A stretch of 64,000 nt of DNA from JALOLG01 sp963776935 (GTDB taxonomy: Bacteria > Actinomycetota > Acidimicrobiia > Acidimicrobiales > Ilumatobacteraceae), in NCBI GenBank assembly GCA_963776935.1, contig CAVZOP010000006.1, positions 310,001 through 374,000 on the forward strand, given 5' to 3'. The notes under the pieces were generated by a model, which worked only from the letters and a program-made list of their open reading frames with translations, did no database searches and was not told the origin of the DNA. Positions 51,435 to 59,290 of the stretch are shown piece after piece. How positions within the stretch are numbered: the first letter of the stretch is position 1; each line of letters begins with the position of its first letter. A program made the position numbers and the translations under genes.

Positions 51435-52460
51435 GTGACCACGACCCACACCGAAGTCATCCCGGTGACCGCTGACGATGGCACGGTGCTCAACCTTCAC
51501 CATGTGACCGGTGAACGACCGGCAACTCGCGGCCCGGTCGTGCTGGTGCACGGAGCGGGCGTGCGAGCCAACATCTTCCGGCCGCCGGGGCAGACGACGT
51601 TGGTCGACATGCTGGTCGACGACGGATGGGATGTGTGGCTCGAGAACTGGCGCGCCAGCATCGACCTCCCGCCCAGCCCGTGGACGCTCGACGAAGCGGC
51701 GGTCTACGACCACCCCGCCCTGATCCGCACCGTCGTGGCCGAGACCGGGGCCGACTCGGTGAAAGCCGTCGTCCACTGCCAGGGCTCGACGAGCTTTGCC
51801 ATGTCGGCGGCGGCGGGCTTGCTACCCGAGGTGACGACGATCGTGTCCAACGCGGTCTCGTTGCACCCGCGGATCCCCGGCATCTCGAACGCCAAGATCC
51901 AGACCTTCACCCCCGCTGTAGGCAAGCTCACGACGTACATCAGTCCCCGCTGGGGACTGGACGCGCCGAACCTGCTCGCCAAGACCGTGGTGGCGGTCGT
52001 GCGGCTGACCCACCACGAGTGCGACAACATCGTGTGCCGGCTGGTGAGCTTCACCTACGGCGTCGGCTACCCCTGCCTGTGGTCCCACGAGAACCTGTCG
52101 GACGAGGTCCACGACTGGATCGCCGGCGAGTTCGCCGACGTCTCGATCGCGTTCTTCACGCAGATGGCCGAGAGCGTCCGCCGCGGCCACATGGTGAGCG
52201 TGGGTGACCTTCCGCAGTTGCCGCGCTCGTTCGCGTCCGGCCCTCCGCAGACCGATGCTCGATTCGTGCTGTTCGCCGGGCGCGACAACAAGTGCTTCTT
52301 GCCGGACAGTCAGGAAGCGACCTTCGAGTTCCTCGACGGCCACCGGCGCGGCTACCACGCCCTGCACGTCGTGCCGAACTACGGCCACCTCGACATGTTC
52401 TTCGGCGAGCGGGCCCACATCGACGTGTTTCCCCAGATCCTGCAGGAGTTGTCGGCATGA
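51435..52460 (+). CDS. alpha/beta hydrolase with apparent Cys nucleophile
   Basis: 341 aa from GTG 51435. LVHGAGVRANIFRPPG (oxyanion), LENWRASIDLPPSPW, elbow AVVHCQGSTSFAMSAAAG where Cys occupies the nucleophile position, Asp in FAGRDNKCF, His in PNYGHLDMFF. Cys nucleophiles occur in dienelactone-hydrolase-like enzymes. This segment is fused to the GMC oxidase in some actinobacteria; here it is separate. Overlaps the next gene by ATGA, so coupled translation. May cleave a ring-opened or lactone product. Confidence 0.82.
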   Translation: MTTTHTEVIPVTADDGTVLNLHHVTGERPATRGPVVLVHGAGVRANIFRPPGQTTLVDMLVDDGWDVWLENWRASIDLPPSPWTLDEAAVYDHPALIRTVVAETGADSVKAVVHCQGSTSFAMSAAAGLLPEVTTIVSNAVSLHPRIPGISNAKIQTFTPAVGKLTTYISPRWGLDAPNLLAKTVVAVVRLTHHECDNIVCRLVSFTYGVGYPCLWSHENLSDEVHDWIAGEFADVSIAFFTQMAESVRRGHMVSVGDLPQLPRSFASGPPQTDARFVLFAGRDNKCFLPDSQEATFEFLDGHRRGYHALHVVPNYGHLDMFFGERAHIDVFPQILQELSA

Positions 52461-53398
52461 GCATCCCCAAACGTCAGACCCAACAAGCCGGGCGCCACGC
52501 CCGCGTCGACGGCATCCCGTTCGTGCTGCCGGTGAACTCCGAGGACTCGCCGGCATTGATGGCCGGCTTCACGTGCGATGGCGACGCAGCCCAAGCGCTG
52601 CTGCCCGGCAACGAATTGCACGCGCTCCGGTTACCGAACGGTCGCGGGATGTTCATCGTGACGGTCATCGACTATCGCACCACCGATATCGGCCGATATG
52701 TGGAGTACAGCATCGCACTGGCGTGCACAAAGGGCGACAAGCCCCGTGGTCTGATCCGGTCGGTCGTGCGTATGAAACACGCCGGCACCGGACAGTATGT
52801 GTGGGACCTTCCTGTCAGTTCACTGATCTCGGTGAAGGGTGGCAAGGGCATCTGGGGGATGCCGAAGCATCAAGCAAATCTCGACTTCCGCGTCGATGAC
52901 CACTCCATGTCGAGCCAGTACGACCTCGACGGCAAACTCTGCATGCGCATCACCGTCGATCGACCGCATGGGCCAAAGATCCCACTCAGCAAGGTGGGTG
53001 CCGTGAACTGGTGCCAGTTCCGCGGAATGCTGATGAAGTCGTCGATCTACTTCACCGACCGGGCCGAGGTGGCGGTCGGGCCATTTGCAAAGGCCAAGCT
53101 GCTCATCGGTGATCATCCACGGATGGATCCCCTGCGAACCCTCGACATGTCGAGCAAGGCACTGTTCACCGCCTGCCTTCCGCACTCGAAGGGAGTGCTC
53201 GACGATCATTTCGAATCGTGGTTCATCACGTCGCCGAACGCGGTCGAGCCCGGTGAACGTTGGGGTGGCGACGACCTGGGATCCGTGTTCGGCCTCCCGA
53301 ACAGCACGGAGTGGCTCGATCCTCCCTCCGCCGGCGGGCGCCTCGCCGCTGGAGGTGCTGATGCCGCGGTCAGGGAGCACGACGGGGCCGAGACATGA
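52457..53398 (+). CDS. acetoacetate decarboxylase family protein
   Basis: 313 aa. The ADC fold shows VDGIPFVLPVNSEDSPALMAGF, RGMFIVTVIDYRTTDIGRYVEYSIALAC, LISVKGGKGIWGMPKHQANLDF (Lys in the Schiff-base region is KHQ) and HFESWFITSPNAV. The classical catalytic Lys context (EWKK) is not seen, so decarboxylation may be replaced by another cyclase or hydratase role. Coupled to the hydrolase (ATGA) and to the next gene (overlap 4 bp). Base composition here appears slightly lower in GC. Confidence 0.8.
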   Translation: MSIPKRQTQQAGRHARVDGIPFVLPVNSEDSPALMAGFTCDGDAAQALLPGNELHALRLPNGRGMFIVTVIDYRTTDIGRYVEYSIALACTKGDKPRGLIRSVVRMKHAGTGQYVWDLPVSSLISVKGGKGIWGMPKHQANLDFRVDDHSMSSQYDLDGKLCMRITVDRPHGPKIPLSKVGAVNWCQFRGMLMKSSIYFTDRAEVAVGPFAKAKLLIGDHPRMDPLRTLDMSSKALFTACLPHSKGVLDDHFESWFITSPNAVEPGERWGGDDLGSVFGLPNSTEWLDPPSAGGRLAAGGADAAVREHDGAET

Positions 53399-53829
53399 CC
53401 AGCGTGCCCGCGGCTCGTCCGGAGTCTGAGCTCGCCCCGGAGGCGGGTCTGTTGCACAAGGCGGCGATCGCGATCGGTGGGGCGACGGCCGTGTCCGGGC
53501 TCGTGCCTGATCGCGGCACCCCGGCAGGTGCTGTGCATCCTGGGCGCCGGGAGGGCCGAACCAGCGCCGTTCCTGTTCCGGATCATCGGCATGTTCATGG
53601 CCGTGTCAGGGGGCCTGCTCGTCGACGGAACCGCGCGCAACGATCTCGAATCGCACGGGCGCGGGACGGGTGGCGTTGCGGTGGGCGATGGTGGCCAAGA
53701 TCGGTGCCGCGATCGCGGTGGGTTGCGGGGTTCGCTCGAAGCGATTCGGCAAGCAGGGCCTCGCCCTCGCCGCGTTCGATGCCTCCGCCGCAGGTGCTGA
53801 TCGCGGCCGTCATGCTCACGGATACGTAG
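53395..53829 (+). CDS. small membrane protein with three compensating frameshifts
   Basis: The nominal frame is open for 144 codons but its middle is Arg/Gly-rich. The convincing protein uses all three frames in turn: LLHKAAIAIGGATAVSG, then CLIAAPRQVLCILGAG and FLFRIIGMFMAVSGGLLVDG, then ALRWAMVAKIGAAIAVGCGV and ALAAFDASAA, and back to VLIAAVMLTDT. Shifts lie near 53500, 53669 and 53793, each +1. Removing three bases gives a four-helix membrane protein of about 143 aa. Unknown function in the lipid-type cluster. Confidence 0.6.
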   Translation: MTSVPAARPESELAPEAGLLHKAAIAIGGATAVSGLVPDRGTPAGAVHPGRREGRTSAVPVPDHRHVHGRVRGPARRRNRAQRSRIARARDGWRCGGRWWPRSVPRSRWVAGFARSDSASRASPSPRSMPPPQVLIAAVMLTDT

Positions 53830-53834
53830 CTCCG

Positions 53835-55259
53835 GTGCCCGACGAACCACAGCGTGCGCTGGTGCTGGCGGGCGGTGGAATCCGCGTCGCGTGGCAGGCC
53901 GGTGTGGTGCAGGCGCTGGATGAGGCCGGTCTGACGTTCGCCCACGGCGACGGCACGTCGGGTGGGATCTTCACCCTCGGGATGTTGATGTCCGGAGTTC
54001 GCCCGAGCGAGCTCGGACGGCGTTGGAGGACGCTGAAGGTGCGGCGCTTCATCTCGTTCCTCCCGCTCCGCAGCTACGCCCGGTTCCCGACGAACTGGTC
54101 CGCGTTCGGGGGGGCGTCGGGCGTCCGGACCGGCGTGCTCCCGCATCTCGGCGTCGATGTCGCCGCGATCCGCAGCCACGAAGGCATGACCGGGACGTTC
54201 AACGTCGCCGACTTCGACAACAAGATCTGCGTCGCGATTCCCCACGACGAGATCGATCTCGACCGGCTGATCGCCGGCGTGTCGCTGCCGATCTTCCTCC
54301 CGGCTGTCGAGAGCGGAGGTCGGACGTGGACCGACGCCGTTTGGATCAAGGACGCCAACCTGCTCGAGGCGGTGCGTCGCGGCTGCACGGAGCTGTGGTT
54401 GATCTGGTGCATCGGGAACACGCCGCTGTGGGGAAATGGTCCGCTCGAGCAGTACGTGCACATGATCGAGCTGTCGGCCAACAGCGCGGTGTTCGCCGAG
54501 CTCGATCAGATCGCCGACATCAACGCCCGTCGAGCGAACGGTGAGCAGGTGATGGGCAGCACCGAACCGATCGTGCTGCACGTCGTCAAGCCCGATCTGC
54601 CGCTGCCCCTTGACCCCGATTTCGTCGCCGGCCGCATCAGCGCCGAAGCGCTCGTCGCGATGGGGTACCGCGACGCCTGGAGGTATCTCGGCACGCGATC
54701 GGCTGCAGGTGTGCCGCTCGACGTCACGGCGACGCAGATGCGGGTGGCGCCGCTCGGGTGTCGCATCAGCCTGCGGATGCGGGGCTCGATCGCCACCCCC
54801 AGCGGCGATCGCGGCCGCTTCGTCGCGTCCACGATCGTCGAGGTGACCGACATCCGCGAGTTCGTCGCCGACCCCGCCAAGGGCGTCGACGTCGTCGGCG
54901 GAATCGACAGCGCGGAATGGGGGTACCGGCCGTTCGTCGGCGGCTCGGCCACCGTGACCACGGTCGATGCCGGCCGGCTGGTCGAGCTGGAAGCGACGAT
55001 CCGCGTCGACGGTGAAGACGTCCGGATCGCGATGTCCACGACCCTGCCCGCAGGTGCCGCGTCGAGGTCGTGCTGGCGAGCGCTCCGTAAGTGGTCGATC
55101 ACCGTCTTCGCGGCCGACGGTGGTGGTTCCGGCACGGCGCACGTGACACGCCTCGATGCACTCCGCGTCCTCTACATGTTCGAACCGTCAGGTGCCCACA
55201 CGCTCTCCGACCGCGTCCGCGCCCTGCGGATGATGTTCGGGTTCATCCGACCCCACTGA
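53835..55259 (+). CDS. patatin-like phospholipase with oxidase-associated domain
   Basis: 474 aa from GTG 53835, just after the preceding stop. Patatin motifs: LVLAGGGIRVAWQAGVVQAL (oxyanion), nucleophile Ser in GDGTSGGIFTLG, Asp in WTDAVWIKDANLLEAV (a weak DGx). Residues 300-420 (VAPLGCRISLRMRGSI, IVEVTDIREFVADPAKG, DAGRLVELEATIRVDGEDVRI) match the domain of the 50.8-kb gene. Lipid acyl hydrolase is the likely activity. Last gene of the six-gene cluster; repeat E follows. Confidence 0.82.
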   Translation: MPDEPQRALVLAGGGIRVAWQAGVVQALDEAGLTFAHGDGTSGGIFTLGMLMSGVRPSELGRRWRTLKVRRFISFLPLRSYARFPTNWSAFGGASGVRTGVLPHLGVDVAAIRSHEGMTGTFNVADFDNKICVAIPHDEIDLDRLIAGVSLPIFLPAVESGGRTWTDAVWIKDANLLEAVRRGCTELWLIWCIGNTPLWGNGPLEQYVHMIELSANSAVFAELDQIADINARRANGEQVMGSTEPIVLHVVKPDLPLPLDPDFVAGRISAEALVAMGYRDAWRYLGTRSAAGVPLDVTATQMRVAPLGCRISLRMRGSIATPSGDRGRFVASTIVEVTDIREFVADPAKGVDVVGGIDSAEWGYRPFVGGSATVTTVDAGRLVELEATIRVDGEDVRIAMSTTLPAGAASRSCWRALRKWSITVFAADGGGSGTAHVTRLDALRVLYMFEPSGAHTLSDRVRALRMMFGFIRPH

Positions 55260-55274
55260 CCGGCCAACCCCGCC

Positions 55275-55323
55275 GTTCTGTCTGCTTCAGATTGCCCGTG
55301 GGCTCATCTGAGGCAGACAGTTC
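55275..55323. repeat. 49-bp palindromic element, copy E
   Basis: CTGTCTGCTTCAGA pairs with TCTGAGGCAGACAG; outer right TTC does not pair and runs to GGGTTTT as in copy C. The loop differs from copy D by one base (ATTG versus ACTG). Lies between the convergent patatin and SCO6745-type genes; here it could serve as a terminator. Confidence 0.87.
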
Positions 55324-55337
55324 GGGTTTTCGGGGGG

Positions 55338-56105
55338 TTACATGTCGATGGAGTTGCGGGTGGTCTCGGCGAGCTCGGCGAAGTCGGCGAGCTCGTCGGG
55401 GGACAGCACGGCGAGGTGGGTGGCGATGATCTCCGTCGTCACTCGTTCGGCCTCGATTCGCGCCAACCGCACCTCCTCGGGGTCGCGGTAGGGACCGGGC
55501 CAACCGAGGTGCTCGGCCCACGGCGGTCCGGAGCGCGGCGCCGGAGCAGGCGAGGCGAGGACGGCGTCGAGCGGCGTGAGGCCGCACGCCTGGATGGCGA
55601 CGATGTGGGCGGCGCCGCGCATCTCGCGCAACACCTGCATCGTGAGCGTGGCACGGGCGCCGACCTCGTCCGGCTGGGCGACCGATCGCCAGGCGGCGAA
55701 CAGCACGCCGAGGGCCGGGCTGGCGCCGTCGGCGATCCGCCGGCCGAGGCGGTCGAGACGTTCCATGCGGGCCGGATCGAACCCGGCGAGGGTGTCGGTT
55801 CCCCACCCGGTGCAGCGGGCGGCGTATGTCGCGGCCACTTGGCTCGGCGTCATCCCGGCCGGGATGTGCTCCCACGCCTCACGCACCGCGCCGGGCGCGA
55901 TGAACGCGAGTGCGGCGGCGGCGATCTCGGGGTCGACGTCGCCGAGTGCACCGGCCCTGCCGACGATCCAGTACTCCTCGCCTGTGCGCAGGCCGAGCGA
56001 CACGCCGAACTCCGCCGTCGACCGGTCGAGCATCCATCCCCGCGAGAACTGTTGGATCGGCTTGAGGATCCGCTCGGCGGCCTCCACCAGATCGGTTCGT
56101 GACAT
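55338..56105 (-). CDS. SCO6745-family protein
   Basis: 255 aa from ATG 56105. Helical throughout: ILKPIQQFSRGWMLDRSTAEFGVSLGLRTGEEYW, VGRAGALGDVDPEIAAAALAFI, AREAWEHIPAGMTPSQVAATYA, GWGTDTLAGFDPARMERLDRLGRRI. Matches the actinobacterial SCO6745 family, often listed as helix-turn-helix-like but without proven function. Convergent with patatin through repeat E. Possibly a regulator; not certain. Confidence 0.75.
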   Translation of the reverse strand: MSRTDLVEAAERILKPIQQFSRGWMLDRSTAEFGVSLGLRTGEEYWIVGRAGALGDVDPEIAAAALAFIAPGAVREAWEHIPAGMTPSQVAATYAARCTGWGTDTLAGFDPARMERLDRLGRRIADGASPALGVLFAAWRSVAQPDEVGARATLTMQVLREMRGAAHIVAIQACGLTPLDAVLASPAPAPRSGPPWAEHLGWPGPYRDPEEVRLARIEAERVTTEIIATHLAVLSPDELADFAELAETTRNSIDM

Positions 56106-56183
56106 CGGCGCTGCCCTTTCGTCCGGCCATCGTGAGCCGTCGCGGTCAGCCTGGCACACGACCGGTCGCCGGACCCGAAGCGG

Positions 56184-57365
56184 TCAGGTCTCGGAGAGAT
56201 CGGCGTGGCGGACCTGATCGCGCGCCTCGGCGTAGCGCACGGCCTCGAACGCGATCAGGCCCCACATCACGACGCCGACCAGTGCGACCGTCACCAGCGC
56301 GTCGACCTCGTGGGCGATGGGGATCACGGCGAGGAGGACGACCGCGGCGACGACCCGCTGCACGCTGAGAACACCGAGGCACCGGAACTTGAAGGCCACG
56401 TGGGCCAACAGGTACAGCGCCGCGCCGCCGGCCAGCGCCGTCGCCGTCTCCCAGTCGAGGGGGTCGCCGACGTGGGCGAGGGTGACCTTCATCCCGAGGG
56501 CGACGACGACGACTGCGGCGACCATCGGCAGGTGGAGGTACGAGTAGCCGTCGCGGGCCAGCTCGTTGCGCTCCTGGATCGATTCGATCTCGGCGAGTCG
56601 CCGGGCCGCCGCCAGCGCAGCGACGTCGAAGTAGGTCCACCAGAACGCGCACGCGACGGCGATTCCGAGGATCGCCGCGGCGATGACACCGCCGTCGACA
56701 CCGGACTCGGCACCCACGCCGATCGCCACGATCGACTCGCCCAGGGCGACGATCATGATGAGGCCGTGGCGCTCGGCGAAGTGGCCGGCCACGAGCCGCC
56801 ATCCACTGGTGTCGATGAACAGCGGTCCAGACATGTCGAGCACGAGCGCCGTCGCCCACACCGCCAGCCGGACGTCACCGTCGAAGAGCGAGCCGACCAC
56901 GAGAATTCCCACGCCGATCGCGGTGCTCACCCAGAGGCCGAGGACCGAGTGGCGGAGCCCCGGGTCGTCGCGGCTGGCGAGCATGAACAGCGCGATGTGT
57001 GCGGCACGCACACCCCCGTATGCGAGTGCGAGTGTCAGGCCGAGATCGCCGAATGCGTCCGGGACGCACAAGGACGTGACGAGCAGCGCTGCCATCGCGG
57101 CGAAGATCACGAGGCGCACGCCGCCTTCCTCGGGGTCGACCACGCTGGTCAGCCACGCGTACCCGACCCACGACCACCACAGCAGACCGAGCACGACGAG
57201 GCCTTGGCCGATGCCACGCCACGTCGGATCGTGGGCCATCAACGCCGTGCACTGCGTGATGGCGAGTACGAAGACGAGATCGAAGAACAACTCGAGTGGA
57301 CTGACCCGCTCGCCCGCGCGCATGACCACCCCCATCCGGGGGAGGTGGGTGTTCGATGTCGTCAT
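56184..57365 (-). CDS. low-temperature-requirement protein A (LtrA)
   Basis: 393 aa. Eight or more membrane helices beginning RVSPLELFFDLVFVLAITQCTALMAH, the LtrA signature, followed by GLLWWSWVGYAWLTSVVDPEEG, HFAERHGLIMIVALGESIVAIGVGAE and WWTYFDVAALAAARRLAEIE. Family members are membrane proteins of uncertain activity, named from a Listeria cold phenotype. Divergent from the SRPBCC gene. Confidence 0.92.
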   Translation of the reverse strand: MTTSNTHLPRMGVVMRAGERVSPLELFFDLVFVLAITQCTALMAHDPTWRGIGQGLVVLGLLWWSWVGYAWLTSVVDPEEGGVRLVIFAAMAALLVTSLCVPDAFGDLGLTLALAYGGVRAAHIALFMLASRDDPGLRHSVLGLWVSTAIGVGILVVGSLFDGDVRLAVWATALVLDMSGPLFIDTSGWRLVAGHFAERHGLIMIVALGESIVAIGVGAESGVDGGVIAAAILGIAVACAFWWTYFDVAALAAARRLAEIESIQERNELARDGYSYLHLPMVAAVVVVALGMKVTLAHVGDPLDWETATALAGGAALYLLAHVAFKFRCLGVLSVQRVVAAVVLLAVIPIAHEVDALVTVALVGVVMWGLIAFEAVRYAEARDQVRHADLSET

Positions 57366-57461
57366 CGCCAGATTCTGGCCCAGATGGGGTGCGCGAGAAT
57401 GCGTTGCTCAGTCGCCCTCGAACCGAGGCGTATCGGGCGGGAACCACAAGGAGAACACGGC

Positions 57462-57978
57462 ATGACGACCACACCGACCGGACGTCTGATCCGGACCCCC
57501 GATGGCCGCGACCTCGTGCTGACCCGCACGTTCCGCGCCCCGATCGACGACGTCTGGGCGAGCATCACCGAGTCCGAACGCACGGCGCTCTGGTTCGCCA
57601 GCTGGACCGGCGACGCCGCGCCCGGCAACACGATTCGGTACACGATGACGTTCGAAGAGGGGGGCGAACCGGCCGACATGAGGATCGACGCGTGCGAGCC
57701 GCCACACCACCTGGCGGTCTCGGCGCTCAACGACTACGGATCGTGGCGTCTCGAGGCGCGGCTCACCGAGGACGGACGGCGCCACCGAGCTGCGCTTCAC
57801 CCAACACCTCGACGACGCAGTGAACGTCACCGAAGTCGGCCCGGGTTGGGAGTTCTACCTCGACAACCTCGTCGCCTCACGCGAGAACTCACCGCTTCCC
57901 TCGTTCGACGACTACTACCCGTCTCAGCGGGACCACTACGAACGGCTCGAACGGGATCTGGACTCGGCTGGCCCGTAG
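57462..57978 (+). CDS. SRPBCC (AHSA1-like) protein (frameshifted)
   Basis: ATG 57462 with AAGGAG upstream. First frame DLVLTRTFRAPIDDVWASITESERTALWFASW, MRIDACEPPHHLAVSALND. A +1 shift near 57775 leads to ATELRFTQHLDDAVNVTE and GWEFYLDNLVASREN, ending DYYPSQRDHYERLERDLDS. One base deleted restores about 171 aa. START-like fold that binds a hydrophobic ligand; unknown role. Confidence 0.8.
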
Positions 57979-58066
57979 CGAGCGCAGTGCTGCCGCTCGC
58001 TGGGCCCGTCCGACCCGCGGTCGCGGCGGACCGGCAGCAGGGTGCGCGGGACTAGCCTCCGATGCG

Positions 58067-59251
58067 GTGACGACGAGCGCGGATCGTGAGGCGATCGAGC
58101 GCTGGTTCGTCCGTCGTGGTGTCCCGCACTTCATCGACGACTACCGGGCGACGACCAACGTGTGGACCCGTGCCTTCCCGGCCCTGGTTGTGCTGTTCGT
58201 GGTCGGCATCGCCGCCGAGCTGGGGCTCGAAAGCGAGTTCGGGGCCGGCCTCTCGGCGCTGCTCGTCGCCGGTGGGGTGGCAGGTGTCCTCGCCCTCCTG
58301 GTGGGCGTCAACCGGGTGCGCGGGCGGCGCCCGTTCGAGCGGCCGGAGCATGTCGGCCCCGTCGAGTTGGTGCTGTTCGTCGGCGTCCCCGTTGCCGTCG
58401 CGATCGTCGTCGAGCGCAGCGCCACCGGTGCGATCGGCACGATCGCCGTCGGCCTCGCCGCTCTCGGCGTCGTCTACGTCGCCACCAGCTACGGGGTCGT
58501 GTCGATCAGCCGCTTCGTACTCGGGCGCCTCGGGATCCAGCTGCGTCTGCTGGGTTCGATCACCACCCGCGCGGTGCCGCTGCTGCTCCTGATCACCGTT
58601 GCCGTGTTCCTGACGAGCGAGACATGGCAGATGATGTCGCGGCTCGCCGGGGTCTCGTTCGTCGCCACGTTGCTCGTGTTCGTCGTCGCCGGCGGCGGCT
58701 TCTTGTTGACGAGGGCGCCCGGTGACATCGCCGCCATCGAGCAGTTCGAGGACTGGCCGAGCGTGCGACCGTTCCTCGCCGAGACGCCGGCGGACTCGGT
58801 GGCCCTCCCCGAACACGGCGACCCCACCGAGCCGCCATTGAATCGCGGCCAGCGCACCAACATGTTGGTGCTGGCATTGACCACGCAGGCCGTGCAGATC
58901 ACCGTCGTCGCCTCGACCGTGTGGGCGTTCTTCGTGCTGCTCGGTCTCGTTGCCGTGAATCCCGACACGGCGACGGCATGGATCGGCGTCGAGCCCAACG
59001 TGTTGTTCGAGTTCTCACTCGGCGAATCGACGTTCGCGCTGACCGAGCAGCTGCTGCGGGTCGCCGCCTTCCTGGCGGCGTTCAGCGGGCTCGCGTTCAC
59101 CGTGTACCTCGTCACCGATCCGACCTACCGCGAGGAGTTCCGCATCGACGTCGCCGACGACCTCCGGCAGATCTTCGCGGTGCGACTGGTGTACCTCGTG
59201 CTGGACGCCCCGACGGAGCTCGAGGCGCCGGCGGACGACGAAGTTCGGTGA
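58067..59251 (+). CDS. actinobacterial multi-pass membrane protein
   Basis: 394 aa from GTG 58067. N-terminal helix segment with ERWFVRRGVPHFIDDYRATTNVWTRAFP, then about eight hydrophobic segments (ALVVLFVVGIAAELGLE, VAGVLALLVGVNR, VELVLFVGVPVAVAIVVE, LLLLITVAVFLTSE, ATLLVFVVAGGGFLL, VQITVVASTVWAFFVLLGLV, LLRVAAFLAAFSGLAFTVYLV). Conserved in actinobacteria, function not recognised. Convergent with the LPxTG protein. Confidence 0.75.
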   Translation: MTTSADREAIERWFVRRGVPHFIDDYRATTNVWTRAFPALVVLFVVGIAAELGLESEFGAGLSALLVAGGVAGVLALLVGVNRVRGRRPFERPEHVGPVELVLFVGVPVAVAIVVERSATGAIGTIAVGLAALGVVYVATSYGVVSISRFVLGRLGIQLRLLGSITTRAVPLLLLITVAVFLTSETWQMMSRLAGVSFVATLLVFVVAGGGFLLTRAPGDIAAIEQFEDWPSVRPFLAETPADSVALPEHGDPTEPPLNRGQRTNMLVLALTTQAVQITVVASTVWAFFVLLGLVAVNPDTATAWIGVEPNVLFEFSLGESTFALTEQLLRVAAFLAAFSGLAFTVYLVTDPTYREEFRIDVADDLRQIFAVRLVYLVLDAPTELEAPADDEVR

Positions 59252-59290
59252 ACGCGGAGCTGTCGACGGCCTGACCGACCTCGTCCCTCG

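Noticed and set aside
55045..55090. Another +1 insertion in the patatin gene at its GCAGGTG context
   Set aside because: Removing a base makes the following protein worse (Ser/Arg-rich), while the existing frame runs to a sensible end.
11934..55323. 49-bp repeats as CRISPR or prophage att sites
   Set aside because: They are single copies far apart with no regular spacers, cas genes, integrase or tRNA.
12284..57781. Programmed ribosomal frameshifting as an explanation of the broken genes
   Set aside because: The genes are unrelated families, the sites lack a common slippery sequence, and one gene needs three shifts; insertion errors or mutations fit better.
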